Shown here: positions 44,379 to 52,300 of the stretch, piece after piece
How positions within the stretch are numbered: the first letter of the stretch is position 1
Layout: each line of letters begins with the position of its first letter
DNA from: Goodfellowiella coeruleoviolacea
Lineage (GTDB): Bacteria > Actinomycetota > Actinomycetes > Mycobacteriales > Pseudonocardiaceae
DNA length: 64,000 bases
Direction: 5' to 3'
Assembly: GCF_024171785.1 (NCBI RefSeq)
Contig: NZ_JAMTCK010000001.1
Coordinates: 62,134-126,133 of the forward strand
Notes under the pieces: model-generated
The model's input: the letters and a program-made list of their open reading frames with translations, nothing else
What the model was told of the DNA's origin: nothing
Database searches by the model: none
Position numbers and translations under genes: made by a program

Positions 44379-45536
44379 TCACCCGCGCTGTTCCGCCGCT
44401 CCGGTCTCGCACAGCGCCGCGTCGATGACGTCATAACGGGTCGGCGTGGTGTCGTTGCTGACCATGGCGTTGGTCACCAGCGAGGCGAACCGCCCGTCGT
44501 CGGTGACCATGGTCAGCGAGGTGTGGCCGGTGGGGATGTCCCCGCCGTGGCCCCACGCCTCGCCACCGCAGGACAGGGCGATGTGCGTGAGGCCGAGCCC
44601 GTAGCGGAGGCGCGGAGCCTGCGGCACCACCACGGTCTGGCGCATCTGGGCCAGGGCCTGGTCGGAGACCACCTTGCCGTCGGCGAGCGCCCGCTCGAAC
44701 GCGACCAGGTCAGGCTGGGTGGACGTGATCGCGCCGGCGGTGCTGTACTGCGACATCTCCAGGCTGAAGGTCTTCTCGTACCAGAAGAACAGCGGCCCCA
44801 GCCGGCCGCCCTCGTATCCGGGCAGGTACGGGGTGGCGAGGGACCGGTCACCCGGGGCCGGGAACGTGGTCTCGGCCAGGCCGAGCGGGTGGATGATCCG
44901 GTTGGTGATGACCGTGCGGGCGTCCTGACCGGTGAGCCGTTCGATCAGCATGCCGGCCAGGTAGTAGTTGACGTTGGAGTAGCCGTAGCTGGTGCCCGGG
45001 GCGAACTGCGGCGGGTTGGCCAGTCCGGCGCGGACCAGCTCGGCCAGTGCGTAGGTGCCGTCCGGGTTGGCCCGCACGGCCCCGAGCGTGCTCGCGATCC
45101 CACTGGTGTGCCGCAGGATCTGCCGCACGGTGATCACGTTGCCGTCGTAGCCGTTGCCCGCCACCACCCCGGGCAGGTACCGCTCGATCGGCGCGTCCAG
45201 GTCGACCAGACCCTCGTCGACCAGTTGCAGCACCACCGCGGCGGTGAACGTCTTGGTCTGGCTGCCGACGCGGAAGTGGTCGGTGGGCTGGATCGGCCGG
45301 GCCGTGGACGCGCTCGCCGACCCGCTGCTCAGGTTCCACGTGCCGGAGCCGTCGCCGGCGTACACCGCCGCGCCCGGCCCCGCGTGCGCCAGGTACTGGT
45401 CCAGCAGCGCCTTGGTCCTGGCGTGCTGGTCGGCCTGCTGCTCCCGCGCCTCCGCCTGCGCTGGCGCTGGTGCCACCAGTGCGACCGCGACCGCGAGCAC
45501 GGCCGCCCACCGCCACCTGTTGCTGTTCCCGCTCAC
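44379..45536 (-). CDS. Secreted class-C beta-lactamase / D,D-peptidase-type serine hydrolase
   Basis: The 385-residue precursor has a signal peptide (about 1-29, ending AQA). The penicillin-recognising fold shows all three motifs: Ser92-x-x-Lys95 in VGSQTKTF, Tyr186-Ser-Asn188 in YGYSNVNYY, and HGGDIPTG near the end (KTG-type box with His). The fold includes D-alanyl-D-alanine carboxypeptidases, esterases and beta-lactamases. Strikingly, its GTG start overlaps the stop of the ESX-type protein gene upstream by 4 bases, so it is the last gene of the ESX-associated operon. It might remodel peptidoglycan for a secretion apparatus; that is inference. Confidence 0.9.
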   Translation of the reverse strand: MSGNSNRWRWAAVLAVAVALVAPAPAQAEAREQQADQHARTKALLDQYLAHAGPGAAVYAGDGSGTWNLSSGSASASTARPIQPTDHFRVGSQTKTFTAAVVLQLVDEGLVDLDAPIERYLPGVVAGNGYDGNVITVRQILRHTSGIASTLGAVRANPDGTYALAELVRAGLANPPQFAPGTSYGYSNVNYYLAGMLIERLTGQDARTVITNRIIHPLGLAETTFPAPGDRSLATPYLPGYEGGRLGPLFFWYEKTFSLEMSQYSTAGAITSTQPDLVAFERALADGKVVSDQALAQMRQTVVVPQAPRLRYGLGLTHIALSCGGEAWGHGGDIPTGHTSLTMVTDDGRFASLVTNAMVSNDTTPTRYDVIDAALCETGAAEQRG

Positions 45537-46468
45537 GCCCGCTCCTCCCGCTGTTGGTCCTGCTGCTGGTCCTGTTGGCCGTGCCGCTGCTCCCGCCGCT
45601 GCCCGGCCGTGGTGCCGCCCTGGGTGCTCTGCTGGCTGATCCGCGTGAGCACCTGCTTGACCAGGCCCATGACGGCGATCGCCCCGTCGACGAGCTTGAG
45701 CAGGTTCTGCCCGCTGGCCAGCAGGGCGGCGAGTTTGCCGGCGATGCGCTGCCCGTAGTCCACGGCGATCTGCACGCACTGCGGGATCGCCGCCGCGATG
45801 CTCTGGCCGAAGGTCGCCGCGGCCGCGGCCACCGCCTGGGTCATGATCGGCACGATCTGGCCGACGGCCTCGGTGACCAGTCCGGTGACGATGCCGACGA
45901 CCTGCGCGACCACCTCGCCCGCGCCGGACAGCGCGCTGGCCACGGTGGTGCTGGACGAACCGAGCGCGGCGAGCCCGTCGGCGTACTGCGCGCCGGCCTC
46001 GCGGTAGCCCGACGCTGCCTGCCCCGACCAGGCGTCCGTGTCCTTGCTGGCCGCCTGCCGGTAGTGCTCCGCGGTGTCCGCCACGTCCTGCCCGGCGCTG
46101 GCGAACTCCTGGGCGCCTGACGAGACCGGCTCGGGGTTGCCGCGCAGCTGGTCGAGTGGCTCCTGCAGGATCGACAACAGCGGGGTCAGCCAGCCCAGAC
46201 CGGCGTCGGCCAGCGCGGACAGCGGGCTCGCCGCCGAGCCGACGAGGTCGACCGACGCGCTCGCGGTGGCGCTGATCTCGGCGGAGAGCCAGTCCTTGGC
46301 GCGCACGGCGTCGCCGGTGCCGGTCAGCTCGGCGAGCAGCTCGGCGACGGCGTGCGGCGCCTGCGCGGAGCCGTCCGGCCGACTGGCGGTGTCCGCGGTG
46401 TCCGCGGTGTCCGCGCTGACCGCGGTGTCCGCGCTGACCGTGGCGTCCGCGGTGACCGTGGCGTTCAC
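45533..46468 (-). CDS. WXG100-like ESX-associated protein with long helical tail
   Basis: The 311-residue protein starts at GTG 46468. After an N-terminal repeat of alternating VSADT/ADT units (residues 4-28) comes a WXG-type helical hairpin: GAQEFASAGQDVADTAEHYR, then DAWSGQAASGYREAG with the W-S-G turn, then a second long helix. Residues 190-270 are amphipathic, Ala/Val-rich helices (VVGIVTGLVTEAVGQIVPIM) that may insert in membranes. The tail is Gln/Arg-rich. This is the layout of larger WXG100 substrates and LXG-like effectors carried by type VII systems. Start and stop overlap both neighbours by 4 bases. Confidence 0.75.
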   Translation of the reverse strand: MNATVTADATVSADTAVSADTADTADTASRPDGSAQAPHAVAELLAELTGTGDAVRAKDWLSAEISATASASVDLVGSAASPLSALADAGLGWLTPLLSILQEPLDQLRGNPEPVSSGAQEFASAGQDVADTAEHYRQAASKDTDAWSGQAASGYREAGAQYADGLAALGSSSTTVASALSGAGEVVAQVVGIVTGLVTEAVGQIVPIMTQAVAAAAATFGQSIAAAIPQCVQIAVDYGQRIAGKLAALLASGQNLLKLVDGAIAVMGLVKQVLTRISQQSTQGGTTAGQRREQRHGQQDQQQDQQREERA

Positions 46469-46776
46469 CGCGCCCCCTCCTGGCTGAAGGCAACCGCGTT
46501 CTGGTCCTCGACCAGCCGGTACGCCTGGACGGTGCGGCTCAGGCCGGAACTCATCTCGTCGGTGGTGGCCGCCGCGTGCGCGATGGCCGAGGCGGCCTCG
46601 CTCATGGCGGTCTGCAGCCCGGCGGTGAGGAACTGGGCGAACGCGCCGAGCGGCTGGTCACCGAGGGCGTTGGGCATGCGTGCGGCCACGTCGGAGAGCT
46701 GGTTGGCGAGGTCGGCGAGGCTGCCGGCGTGCCCGTCGAGCTGGTCGAGATCCACGTGGTAGTAGTTCGCCGTCAT
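46465..46776 (-). CDS. EspC-like type VII secretion target protein
   Basis: The 103-residue all-helical protein begins YYHVDLDQLDGHAGSLADLA, the start typical of the T7SS EspC/ESX substrate family. A central Gly/Pro turn and a second helix follow (TDEMSSGLSRTVQAYRLVED). Its size is normal for EspC-like partners that are exported with WXG100 proteins. It lacks a WXG motif. It overlaps the preceding YbaB-like gene and the following WXG100-like gene by 4 bases each (ATGA, GTGA). Confidence 0.7.
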   Translation of the reverse strand: MTANYYHVDLDQLDGHAGSLADLANQLSDVAARMPNALGDQPLGAFAQFLTAGLQTAMSEAASAIAHAAATTDEMSSGLSRTVQAYRLVEDQNAVAFSQEGAR

Positions 46777-47120
46777 CGGCCGACCTCCCCCGACAGGTGC
46801 GCGCTGACCTGGTCGAACGCGGGTCCCTCGCCCAGGTACTCGCGCATGATCTCGCTGACCCGGCCGCTGGCGGCCTGCTGCGCCTGCCGGGCGGTGGCCA
46901 GGATCAGCCGCGCCAGGTGGTCGGCGCCGTACGTGCGGGCCGCCGGGGTGAGGGTGAGATCGGTGAGCGCTCCGGCGGCGTTGACCGTCACCGTGACCTC
47001 ACCGCGCGGCGAGGTGGCGCTGCCCCCGGCCTGCCGCAGGTTCTCACTCGCCGCTCGGGCGCCCTCCGCCGCGCTCGCGAGCCGGTTCTCGTAGCCGGCC
47101 AGCCACTGTGCGGGGTCCAC
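46773..47120 (-). CDS. YbaB/EbfC-like protein of the ESX-associated operon
   Basis: The 115-residue protein has a YbaB-type fold: an N-terminal helix (YENRLASAAEGARAASENLR), the beta hairpin RGEVTVTVNAAGALTDLTL, and a C-terminal helix (HLARLILATARQAQQAASGR). YbaB proteins are dimeric DNA-binding chaperones, and actinomycete versions are often found with ESX genes. The GTG at 47120 was chosen over 47150 because GGAAAGGAG lies 6 bases before it and it does not overlap EspG. It is the only gene of the operon with a true gap (23 bp) before it. Confidence 0.75.
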   Translation of the reverse strand: MDPAQWLAGYENRLASAAEGARAASENLRQAGGSATSPRGEVTVTVNAAGALTDLTLTPAARTYGADHLARLILATARQAQQAASGRVSEIMREYLGEGPAFDQVSAHLSGEVGR

Positions 47121-47143
47121 TGTGCACTCCTTTCCGTCCGTGT

Positions 47144-47944
47144 TCACCAAGGTTCGCTGGCGGTCGCGGCCGCCCTGTCCACCGCGAGTCGGAACTGCCG
47201 GTGCCCCAACGGGTTCACGCTGGTCCAGCCGTCGCTGGCGTCGACCCGCACCCGCCCGGCCGGACTGTCCAACCAGGACAGTTCAGTGCCCGCGCGGACG
47301 CTGCCAGCGCCCGTCCGCCTGGTCGCGCCGAGCTGTCCTCGGCCGGCGACGGTGGACAGCAGACCGGTCAGCGCGTCGAGCACGTCGGGATCGCCGCCCT
47401 GACCGCGGATGAACTCGCGCACCCGCGAGCGCGTCAACGGGTCGTCGCCGGCGCTGTCCACCAACCGCAGCGCGTCGCCCACCACGCCCGGTGGCAGGGT
47501 GATCGGCAGCGTCTGCGCCGCCGGCACGTCCGGCACCACCGCGGTCAGCTCGTCGGCCAGCGCGGTCTGCGCGACCCGGCGGACCGCGACCGTGCTCGCC
47601 TCCCCGCCCAGGGACTGGCCGCAGACCAGCGCAAAGGTCTGGTAGACCAGCGCGACGACACCGGTCACCGTGCCCGCGCCGACGACCACGAGGTCGACCG
47701 CGCCCCGGTGTTCGCGCAACGCCGTGACCAGGTCGGCGGCCACCCCGCGCGGCGCCAGGTCGTCGGCGAGGCCGCGGGCGGCCAGCGCGCGCCCCGCCTC
47801 GGCCAGCTGGGCGTCCCGCTCGGCGGCGAACCGCCCGAACGACGGCACGCGCAGCGGGTACGGCAGCGGCACACCGGCATGGGTGGCGAGCAGGTCCAGC
47901 TCCACGAGGTCGAACCGCGCCGCCGTGGCGCACCCGCCCGTCAT
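47144..47944 (-). CDS. EspG-like ESX secretion-associated protein
   Basis: The 266-residue cytosolic protein matches the EspG family: a start with FDLVELDLLATHAGVPLPYP, RVPSFGRFAAERDAQLAEA, a central beta-sheet domain, and the C-terminal GRGQLGATRR with SWLDSPAGRVRV and DGWTSVNP. EspG chaperones bind PE-PPE or WXG substrates and bring them to the ESX membrane core. The ATG at 47944 overlaps the upstream stop (ATGA). Its presence defines this operon as an ESX substrate-chaperone module even though no EccB/C/D/E or mycosin gene is here. Confidence 0.85.
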   Translation of the reverse strand: MTGGCATAARFDLVELDLLATHAGVPLPYPLRVPSFGRFAAERDAQLAEAGRALAARGLADDLAPRGVAADLVTALREHRGAVDLVVVGAGTVTGVVALVYQTFALVCGQSLGGEASTVAVRRVAQTALADELTAVVPDVPAAQTLPITLPPGVVGDALRLVDSAGDDPLTRSRVREFIRGQGGDPDVLDALTGLLSTVAGRGQLGATRRTGAGSVRAGTELSWLDSPAGRVRVDASDGWTSVNPLGHRQFRLAVDRAAATASEPW

Positions 47945-48288
47945 GTCAGGGCCTCCCCCGCCGCCCGCAACGTCCACCGGATGTCGGACTCACCGTCCTG
48001 GTACGCCAGCAGGGTCGCGGTCAGGGCCTGCCGGAAGCTGTCCAGCTCGGCGGTTGCCGCGTCCACCTCGCCGGTCAGGCCGGACCGGCCGGCCGCCTCG
48101 CGCAGCTGCTCGGCCAGGTGCAGCGCGGGTGGCGCGGTGCCGAGCATCGGCAGGCGCTCGGCCAGCCGGCTCGCGGACGACACCAGTTCGGCGGTCTCGT
48201 CCGCGAGCGCGGTGAGTTCCGCGATCCGCGCGCTGAGTTCGTCCGGTTCAAGCCGGTACCCGCGCCGGGAGTGCCGGTCGGAGGTCAC
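47941..48288 (-). CDS. Small helical protein of the ESX-associated operon
   Basis: The 115-residue all-helical protein (ELSARIAELTALADETAELV, then SFRQALTATLLAYQDGESDI) has WXG100-like size and a helix-turn-helix hairpin but no W-x-G turn. It could be an antiparallel partner of a WXG100 protein. I do not recognise a specific family. It starts at GTG 48288 and overlaps both neighbours by 4 bases, so it is made in step with the WXG protein upstream and EspG downstream. Confidence 0.7.
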   Translation of the reverse strand: MTSDRHSRRGYRLEPDELSARIAELTALADETAELVSSASRLAERLPMLGTAPPALHLAEQLREAAGRSGLTGEVDAATAELDSFRQALTATLLAYQDGESDIRWTLRAAGEALT

Positions 48289-49553
48289 TGGTCCACCTCC
48301 GTGGGGTGCGCCCCGATGACCGGGCCCGCCGTCCGCGTGTCCACGGTGAACAACCCGTGGTCCATCACGGGCATCCGGTTGTGGTGCAGTTCGTCGTCGC
48401 TGGTCGTGCCGCGCTGGCCGACCGGCGGCACCACACCGCCGCCGGGGTTCGTCGCCCGCCCGGCGGCCGGCTCCACCGCCGCCGGGGTGCCGTGCGCGGT
48501 GGGCACGCCGGCCGGGACCCGCGTGCCCACCGAACCGCCCGGGCCGGGCGGCTGCTGGCCGCGGCCGACCAGCCGGTCCCAGGGCACTCCGCCGCCCCGC
48601 GCGCTGTCCGCCGGAAACCACGCCCCACCTCGGCCGGGCAGCCCGCTCGCCGCTGGCAGCCCGGTCGTCGCTGGCAGCCGGTCCACCCCGACCGGCGGTC
48701 GGTCCACGCCGTAGGTCCTGGCGGTGGCGGCACCGGGCGCCGCGATCAGCTGGCCGCCGCCCCGCAGGCTCGACTCGTAGACCCGCATCGCGTGGACGGC
48801 CTGGGCCTTGGCCTGGCTGGCCGCCGCGTCCGTGGCGTACATGCTCGTCCCGGCGGTGGCCAGCGCACCGAACGCCGAGCCCATCCCGGTCGCGGACGTC
48901 GTGCTCGACGGCGGCGCGCCGATCACGAAGTACCAGCCGAAACCGCCCCCGCCCCCGGTGCCGGTCGCCGCCGAGGGCGCGGTCGGCACGGTCGGCACGG
49001 TCGGCAGCGCGAACGGCGTTGACTGCGCGGTCGGCACGGTCGGCAGCGCGAACGGCGTGGCCGGCACAGTGGGCAGCGCGAACGGCGTTGGCTGCGCGGT
49101 GGACACGGGTTGCGCGGTGGACATGGGCTGGGTGGCCGGTGCGGTGCCGCCGGGCACGCCGGACGGCGGCGGCAGCATGGACCGGGCCAGGGCGAGCGCG
49201 TCACCGGCCTGCTGCGCGGCCGCGGCGCGGGCGCTGATGGCGTCGATCCGGTCGGCCAGCTCCCCCAGCCGGGTCGCGGCCAGTTCGGCCGCCTCGCCCT
49301 GCCAGTTCTCCCCCAGCGCGGCCTGCTGCTCACGCAGCCGCACCGCGTGCTCGGCCAGCGCGGAGCTGTGCCGCCGCCACTCCTCGGCGATCGCGCCGAC
49401 ATCGGCGACGTCCGCGTCCTGCCACAGCATCTGGTACAGCTCTTCGTGGGTGTACGCGTCCCAGTTCACGCCGTCCGCCGGAACCGGCTCGGTGCCGCGG
49501 CCCGCGCCCACCCGGGGTGGCTCGGCTGCTTCCCCCGGCACTCTCGAAGTCAC
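48285..49553 (-). CDS. WXG100/PPE-like protein with Pro-rich repeat region, first gene of the ESX operon
   Basis: The 422-residue protein has an N-terminal DAYTHEELYQMLWQDADV and a WXG hairpin (AVRLREQQAALGENWQGEAA, with W-x-G, then TRLGELADRIDAISARAAAA). Next comes a Pro/Thr/Val-rich segment with three TPFALPTVP repeats, a Gly-rich stretch with FGWYFVIGAPPSS, and a Pro/Gly-rich C-terminal half. This fits PPE-like exported proteins with a structured head and a disordered tail. The GTG at 49553 is preceded by GAGAGGGG; a nearby ATG is out of frame. A palindrome about 95 bp upstream may be its operator. Confidence 0.75.
   Translation of the reverse strand: MTSRVPGEAAEPPRVGAGRGTEPVPADGVNWDAYTHEELYQMLWQDADVADVGAIAEEWRRHSSALAEHAVRLREQQAALGENWQGEAAELAATRLGELADRIDAISARAAAAQQAGDALALARSMLPPPSGVPGGTAPATQPMSTAQPVSTAQPTPFALPTVPATPFALPTVPTAQSTPFALPTVPTVPTAPSAATGTGGGGGFGWYFVIGAPPSSTTSATGMGSAFGALATAGTSMYATDAAASQAKAQAVHAMRVYESSLRGGGQLIAAPGAATARTYGVDRPPVGVDRLPATTGLPAASGLPGRGGAWFPADSARGGGVPWDRLVGRGQQPPGPGGSVGTRVPAGVPTAHGTPAAVEPAAGRATNPGGGVVPPVGQRGTTSDDELHHNRMPVMDHGLFTVDTRTAGPVIGAHPTEVDQ
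48981..49092. repeat. Tandem repeat inside the WXG/PPE-like gene
   Basis: Three copies of a unit containing GGCAGCGCGAACGGCGT, joined by GGTCGGCACG-type spacers, encode the TPFALPTVP peptide repeats on the minus strand. The copy number may vary between strains. Confidence 0.8.
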
Positions 49554-49644
49554 CTGGACATCCCCTCTCTCCGACACCGGCCGAAACCGTCGAACGTGAC
49601 GGCGTCGATGGTCGGGGCGGGGGCCTCCGGTAACCAGGACACGC

Positions 49645-49664
49645 ACCGGCCATATATGTCCGGT
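49645..49664. promoter_or_regulatory. Near-palindrome upstream of the ESX operon
   Basis: The 20-bp sequence at 49645-49664, core CCGGCCATATATGTCCGG, is a palindrome except for one mismatched pair, with an AT-rich centre unlike the flanks. It lies about 95 bp before the operon start and is a candidate operator. Confidence 0.4.
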
Positions 49665-49811
49665 CACCCTGACCAGCGGAAACAGCGCGGTGGAGTTCCT
49701 GGTGCGGTGGGACGACGAGTGGTCGCGCGGGCGCCGCACCGGGGTGTGTGGTGTGTCAACGGAGAATCGCGCGCACTGCCCGGCTCCGGGTGCCGCGCGG
49801 GCCGCGCGGCG

Positions 49812-50579
49812 TCAGCGGGCCGGACGGCGCCGCGCGGCGATCAGCAGGCGTGGGGTGCTGGGCAGCACCGGGCGGGTTTCCCTGGCCTCGGCGATCAGCA
49901 CGGCCGCCGCGGTCTGCCCCATCTCCTCGGCGAGTTGGCGCCGGTGGGCGAGGATGCCCCGGTACACCGCGAGCTGGCGGCTCAGCCAGTCCGGGGTCTC
50001 CTCGCGCACCAGCACGTCCAGGCCCGCCTCGGCCAGCAGCGCCCGGTGGTCGAGGTAGGCGGGCTCCCAGGTGGTGAACACGAACCGGCCGCCCAGGGTG
50101 AGCACCCGGGCCACCTCGGTCATGGCCGCTGGTTTGTCCCACACCATCCACAGGGCGTCCACGCTCATCACCGCGTCGCAGGACGCGGCAGGCAGTCCGG
50201 TGGCGGTGAAGCTGCCGACGGCGAAACGCGCCCGGGCCCGGCCCAGTTCCGCGCTCCGCTCGGCCGCCTCGGCCACGGCGGCGGCCACCACGTCCACCCC
50301 GACCAGGGACACGTCCAGTTCGCCGGCCACCCACAGGCCCGGGCCGCCCCGGCCGCAGCCGATGTCGGCCAGCCGCTGGCCGGGGCGCAGCCCGACCAGG
50401 TCGGCGATCCGGCGCAGGTCGGTGCGGGTGACGAAGCCGAACGGGTCGATCTCCTCGGGGTAGTCCGCCCCGTAGGCGTCCCGGTAGATCCGGCGCAGGG
50501 TGGCGCTGTCCCGCTGACGCCGCAGCACCTCGGTGTAGCGGGTCTCCGCCTGGCTGAACTCACCGGTGTGGCTGGTCAC
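49812..50579 (-). CDS. Class I SAM-dependent methyltransferase at the end of the iron-box operon
   Basis: The 255-residue protein has an N-terminal helical cap (YTEVLRRQRDSATLRRIYRD) and the SAM-binding motif I RLADIGCGRGGPGLWVAGEL. An acidic loop (VGVDVV), DAVMSVDALWMVWDKPAAM and GGRFVFTTWEP complete the ubiE/methyltransferase-11 layout, typical of small-molecule O-, N- or C-methylation. The GTG at 50579 overlaps the stop of the ABC gene by 4 bases. Its place after siderophore-type transport genes suggests that it modifies the siderophore or another metabolite made under iron limitation. Confidence 0.88.
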   Translation of the reverse strand: MTSHTGEFSQAETRYTEVLRRQRDSATLRRIYRDAYGADYPEEIDPFGFVTRTDLRRIADLVGLRPGQRLADIGCGRGGPGLWVAGELDVSLVGVDVVAAAVAEAAERSAELGRARARFAVGSFTATGLPAASCDAVMSVDALWMVWDKPAAMTEVARVLTLGGRFVFTTWEPAYLDHRALLAEAGLDVLVREETPDWLSRQLAVYRGILAHRRQLAEEMGQTAAAVLIAEARETRPVLPSTPRLLIAARRRPAR

Positions 50580-52300
50580 GGCATCTCTCCCCGGGGGTGG
50601 TCCAGGCGTCCCCAGTGCAGCCGCACGGCCTGCGGCATGCGCTCGATGGTCGCCGGGCGGTGGGCGATGACGATCAGGGTCCGGTCGGTGCGCAGCCGGT
50701 CGATCGCGCCCTCGACCCGCAGCGCGGTGTCCGGGTCGACGTCGGCGGTCGCCTCGTCGAGCACCAGCACGGCCGGGTCCACCAGCGCGGCCCGCAGCAG
50801 GCCGACCAGTTGCCGCTCGCCCGAGGACAGGTGCTCGCCGCGCGGCCCGACCGGGGTGTCCAGGCCGCGGGGCAGCCGCGCCACCCAACCGGTCAGGTCC
50901 AACTCGGCCACGGCCCGGTTCAGGTCGGCCCGGCTCGGGGCGGACGGCACGAGTTCCAGGTTCTCCGCCAGTGTCCCGGTGACCAGGTGCACCTGCTGCG
51001 GGATCAGCACGATCCTGGTGCGCAGCTCGGCCTCGGACAGCGCACGCAGGTCGGTGCCGGCGTAGCGGACCCGGCCCCGGTCCGGTTCGTAGAGCCCGGC
51101 CAGCAGCTTGGACAGGGTGGTCTTGCCCGAGCCGGTCGGCCCGACCAGCGCCACCCGGCTGCCGGCCGGGAACGACACCGACACGTCGTGCAGCACCGGC
51201 ACGCCGTCCACGTAGGAGAAGCTGACGCCCTCGACGGCCAGTTCGCCCCGGGGCGGGGTCACCGGCGGAGCCGGGGCGGTGGCGGGGCTGGCCGCGGCGG
51301 CGGGCCGGCCCGGGGTGGTGGCGCGCAGCAGGTCGAGCAGTCGGGCGAAGGAGGTCCGGGAGGTCTGGGTGCGGGTGAGCAGCTGGGTCAGCTGGCTCAC
51401 CGAGCTGAACAGCTGGCGCATGGCGAGCACGAACACCACGACCGTGCCGACGCTGATCGCGCCCCGCATGGCCAGCCAGCCGGCCGTCAGCAGCATCACG
51501 GCGTCGGCCACACCCTGCACGACCGTGACGGCACTGCTGCGGAACGCCACCCGCTGGGCGCGCCTGGCGGACTGGTGGAACCGGTCGTGGTCGGTGCCGA
51601 TACGCTGGCGCAGCACCGCGCCCGCGCCGGCGGTCTGCACCAGTTCCGCGCTGGTGGTGGCCTCCTGGAAGGTGGCGGCCACCTCGGCCTGGGCGGCGGC
51701 CTGCGCGGCGAACGCCGGGGCCGCGGCCGTGGCGAAGGACCGCAGCAGCCACACGGTGGCCGGCAGGAACACCACGGCCAGCAGCAGGGTCAGCGGAACC
51801 GAGTAGCACAGCAGGACCACGACGGCGAAGACCAGGTAGCCGACCACGGCGAGCAGGTCGGGCAGGTCCGACCGGACGAAACCGGCCAGGTCGGCGATCT
51901 CGCTGGTGGCGCGGCGCAGCAGTTCGCCGGAGCGCTGGGCCTCGACGAACCGCAGGGACGCGGTGGCCAGGCGTTCGGCCACCAGGTCCCGCAGCCGCCG
52001 CACCACCCGCTCGCCGGCCCGCACCAGCAGGATCTCCGAGTGGCGCAGCAGCAGCATCCGGGCGAGCGCCAGGGCCAGGGCCAGCCCGGCCGCGCGCAGC
52101 ATCCCGGTGCGGTCACCGGCCAGCACCAGGTCGGTGGCCCAGCCGATCACCGGGGGGATCAGCGCCAGCGTCAGGGTGGACAGGGTGGTCACCGCGACCG
52201 CGCCGGCGATCAGCCAGCGGTCCGGGCGCAGGTGCGGCCAGGCGCGCCGGCGCAGGTGGCGCTGGGACGGCGCCGGGGACAACACGCTCGTGTCAGCCAT
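50576..52300 (-). CDS. ABC half-transporter (permease-ATPase), heterodimer partner with variant signature
   Basis: The 574-residue type IV exporter-fold protein has six membrane segments (about 30-310) and an ATPase domain with Walker A VALVGPTGSGKTTLSKLL. Its signature is LSSGERQ instead of LSGGQ, and its Walker B is VLVLDEATADVD with the catalytic Glu. The unusual signature complements the unusual Walker B of its neighbour, as in heterodimeric exporters such as IrtAB or TM287/288. IrtAB-type pairs import mycobactin-like siderophores; YbtPQ is another iron-linked example. The ATG at 52300 overlaps the previous gene by 8 bases. Confidence 0.9.
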   Translation of the reverse strand: MADTSVLSPAPSQRHLRRRAWPHLRPDRWLIAGAVAVTTLSTLTLALIPPVIGWATDLVLAGDRTGMLRAAGLALALALARMLLLRHSEILLVRAGERVVRRLRDLVAERLATASLRFVEAQRSGELLRRATSEIADLAGFVRSDLPDLLAVVGYLVFAVVVLLCYSVPLTLLLAVVFLPATVWLLRSFATAAAPAFAAQAAAQAEVAATFQEATTSAELVQTAGAGAVLRQRIGTDHDRFHQSARRAQRVAFRSSAVTVVQGVADAVMLLTAGWLAMRGAISVGTVVVFVLAMRQLFSSVSQLTQLLTRTQTSRTSFARLLDLLRATTPGRPAAAASPATAPAPPVTPPRGELAVEGVSFSYVDGVPVLHDVSVSFPAGSRVALVGPTGSGKTTLSKLLAGLYEPDRGRVRYAGTDLRALSEAELRTRIVLIPQQVHLVTGTLAENLELVPSAPSRADLNRAVAELDLTGWVARLPRGLDTPVGPRGEHLSSGERQLVGLLRAALVDPAVLVLDEATADVDPDTALRVEGAIDRLRTDRTLIVIAHRPATIERMPQAVRLHWGRLDHPRGEMP

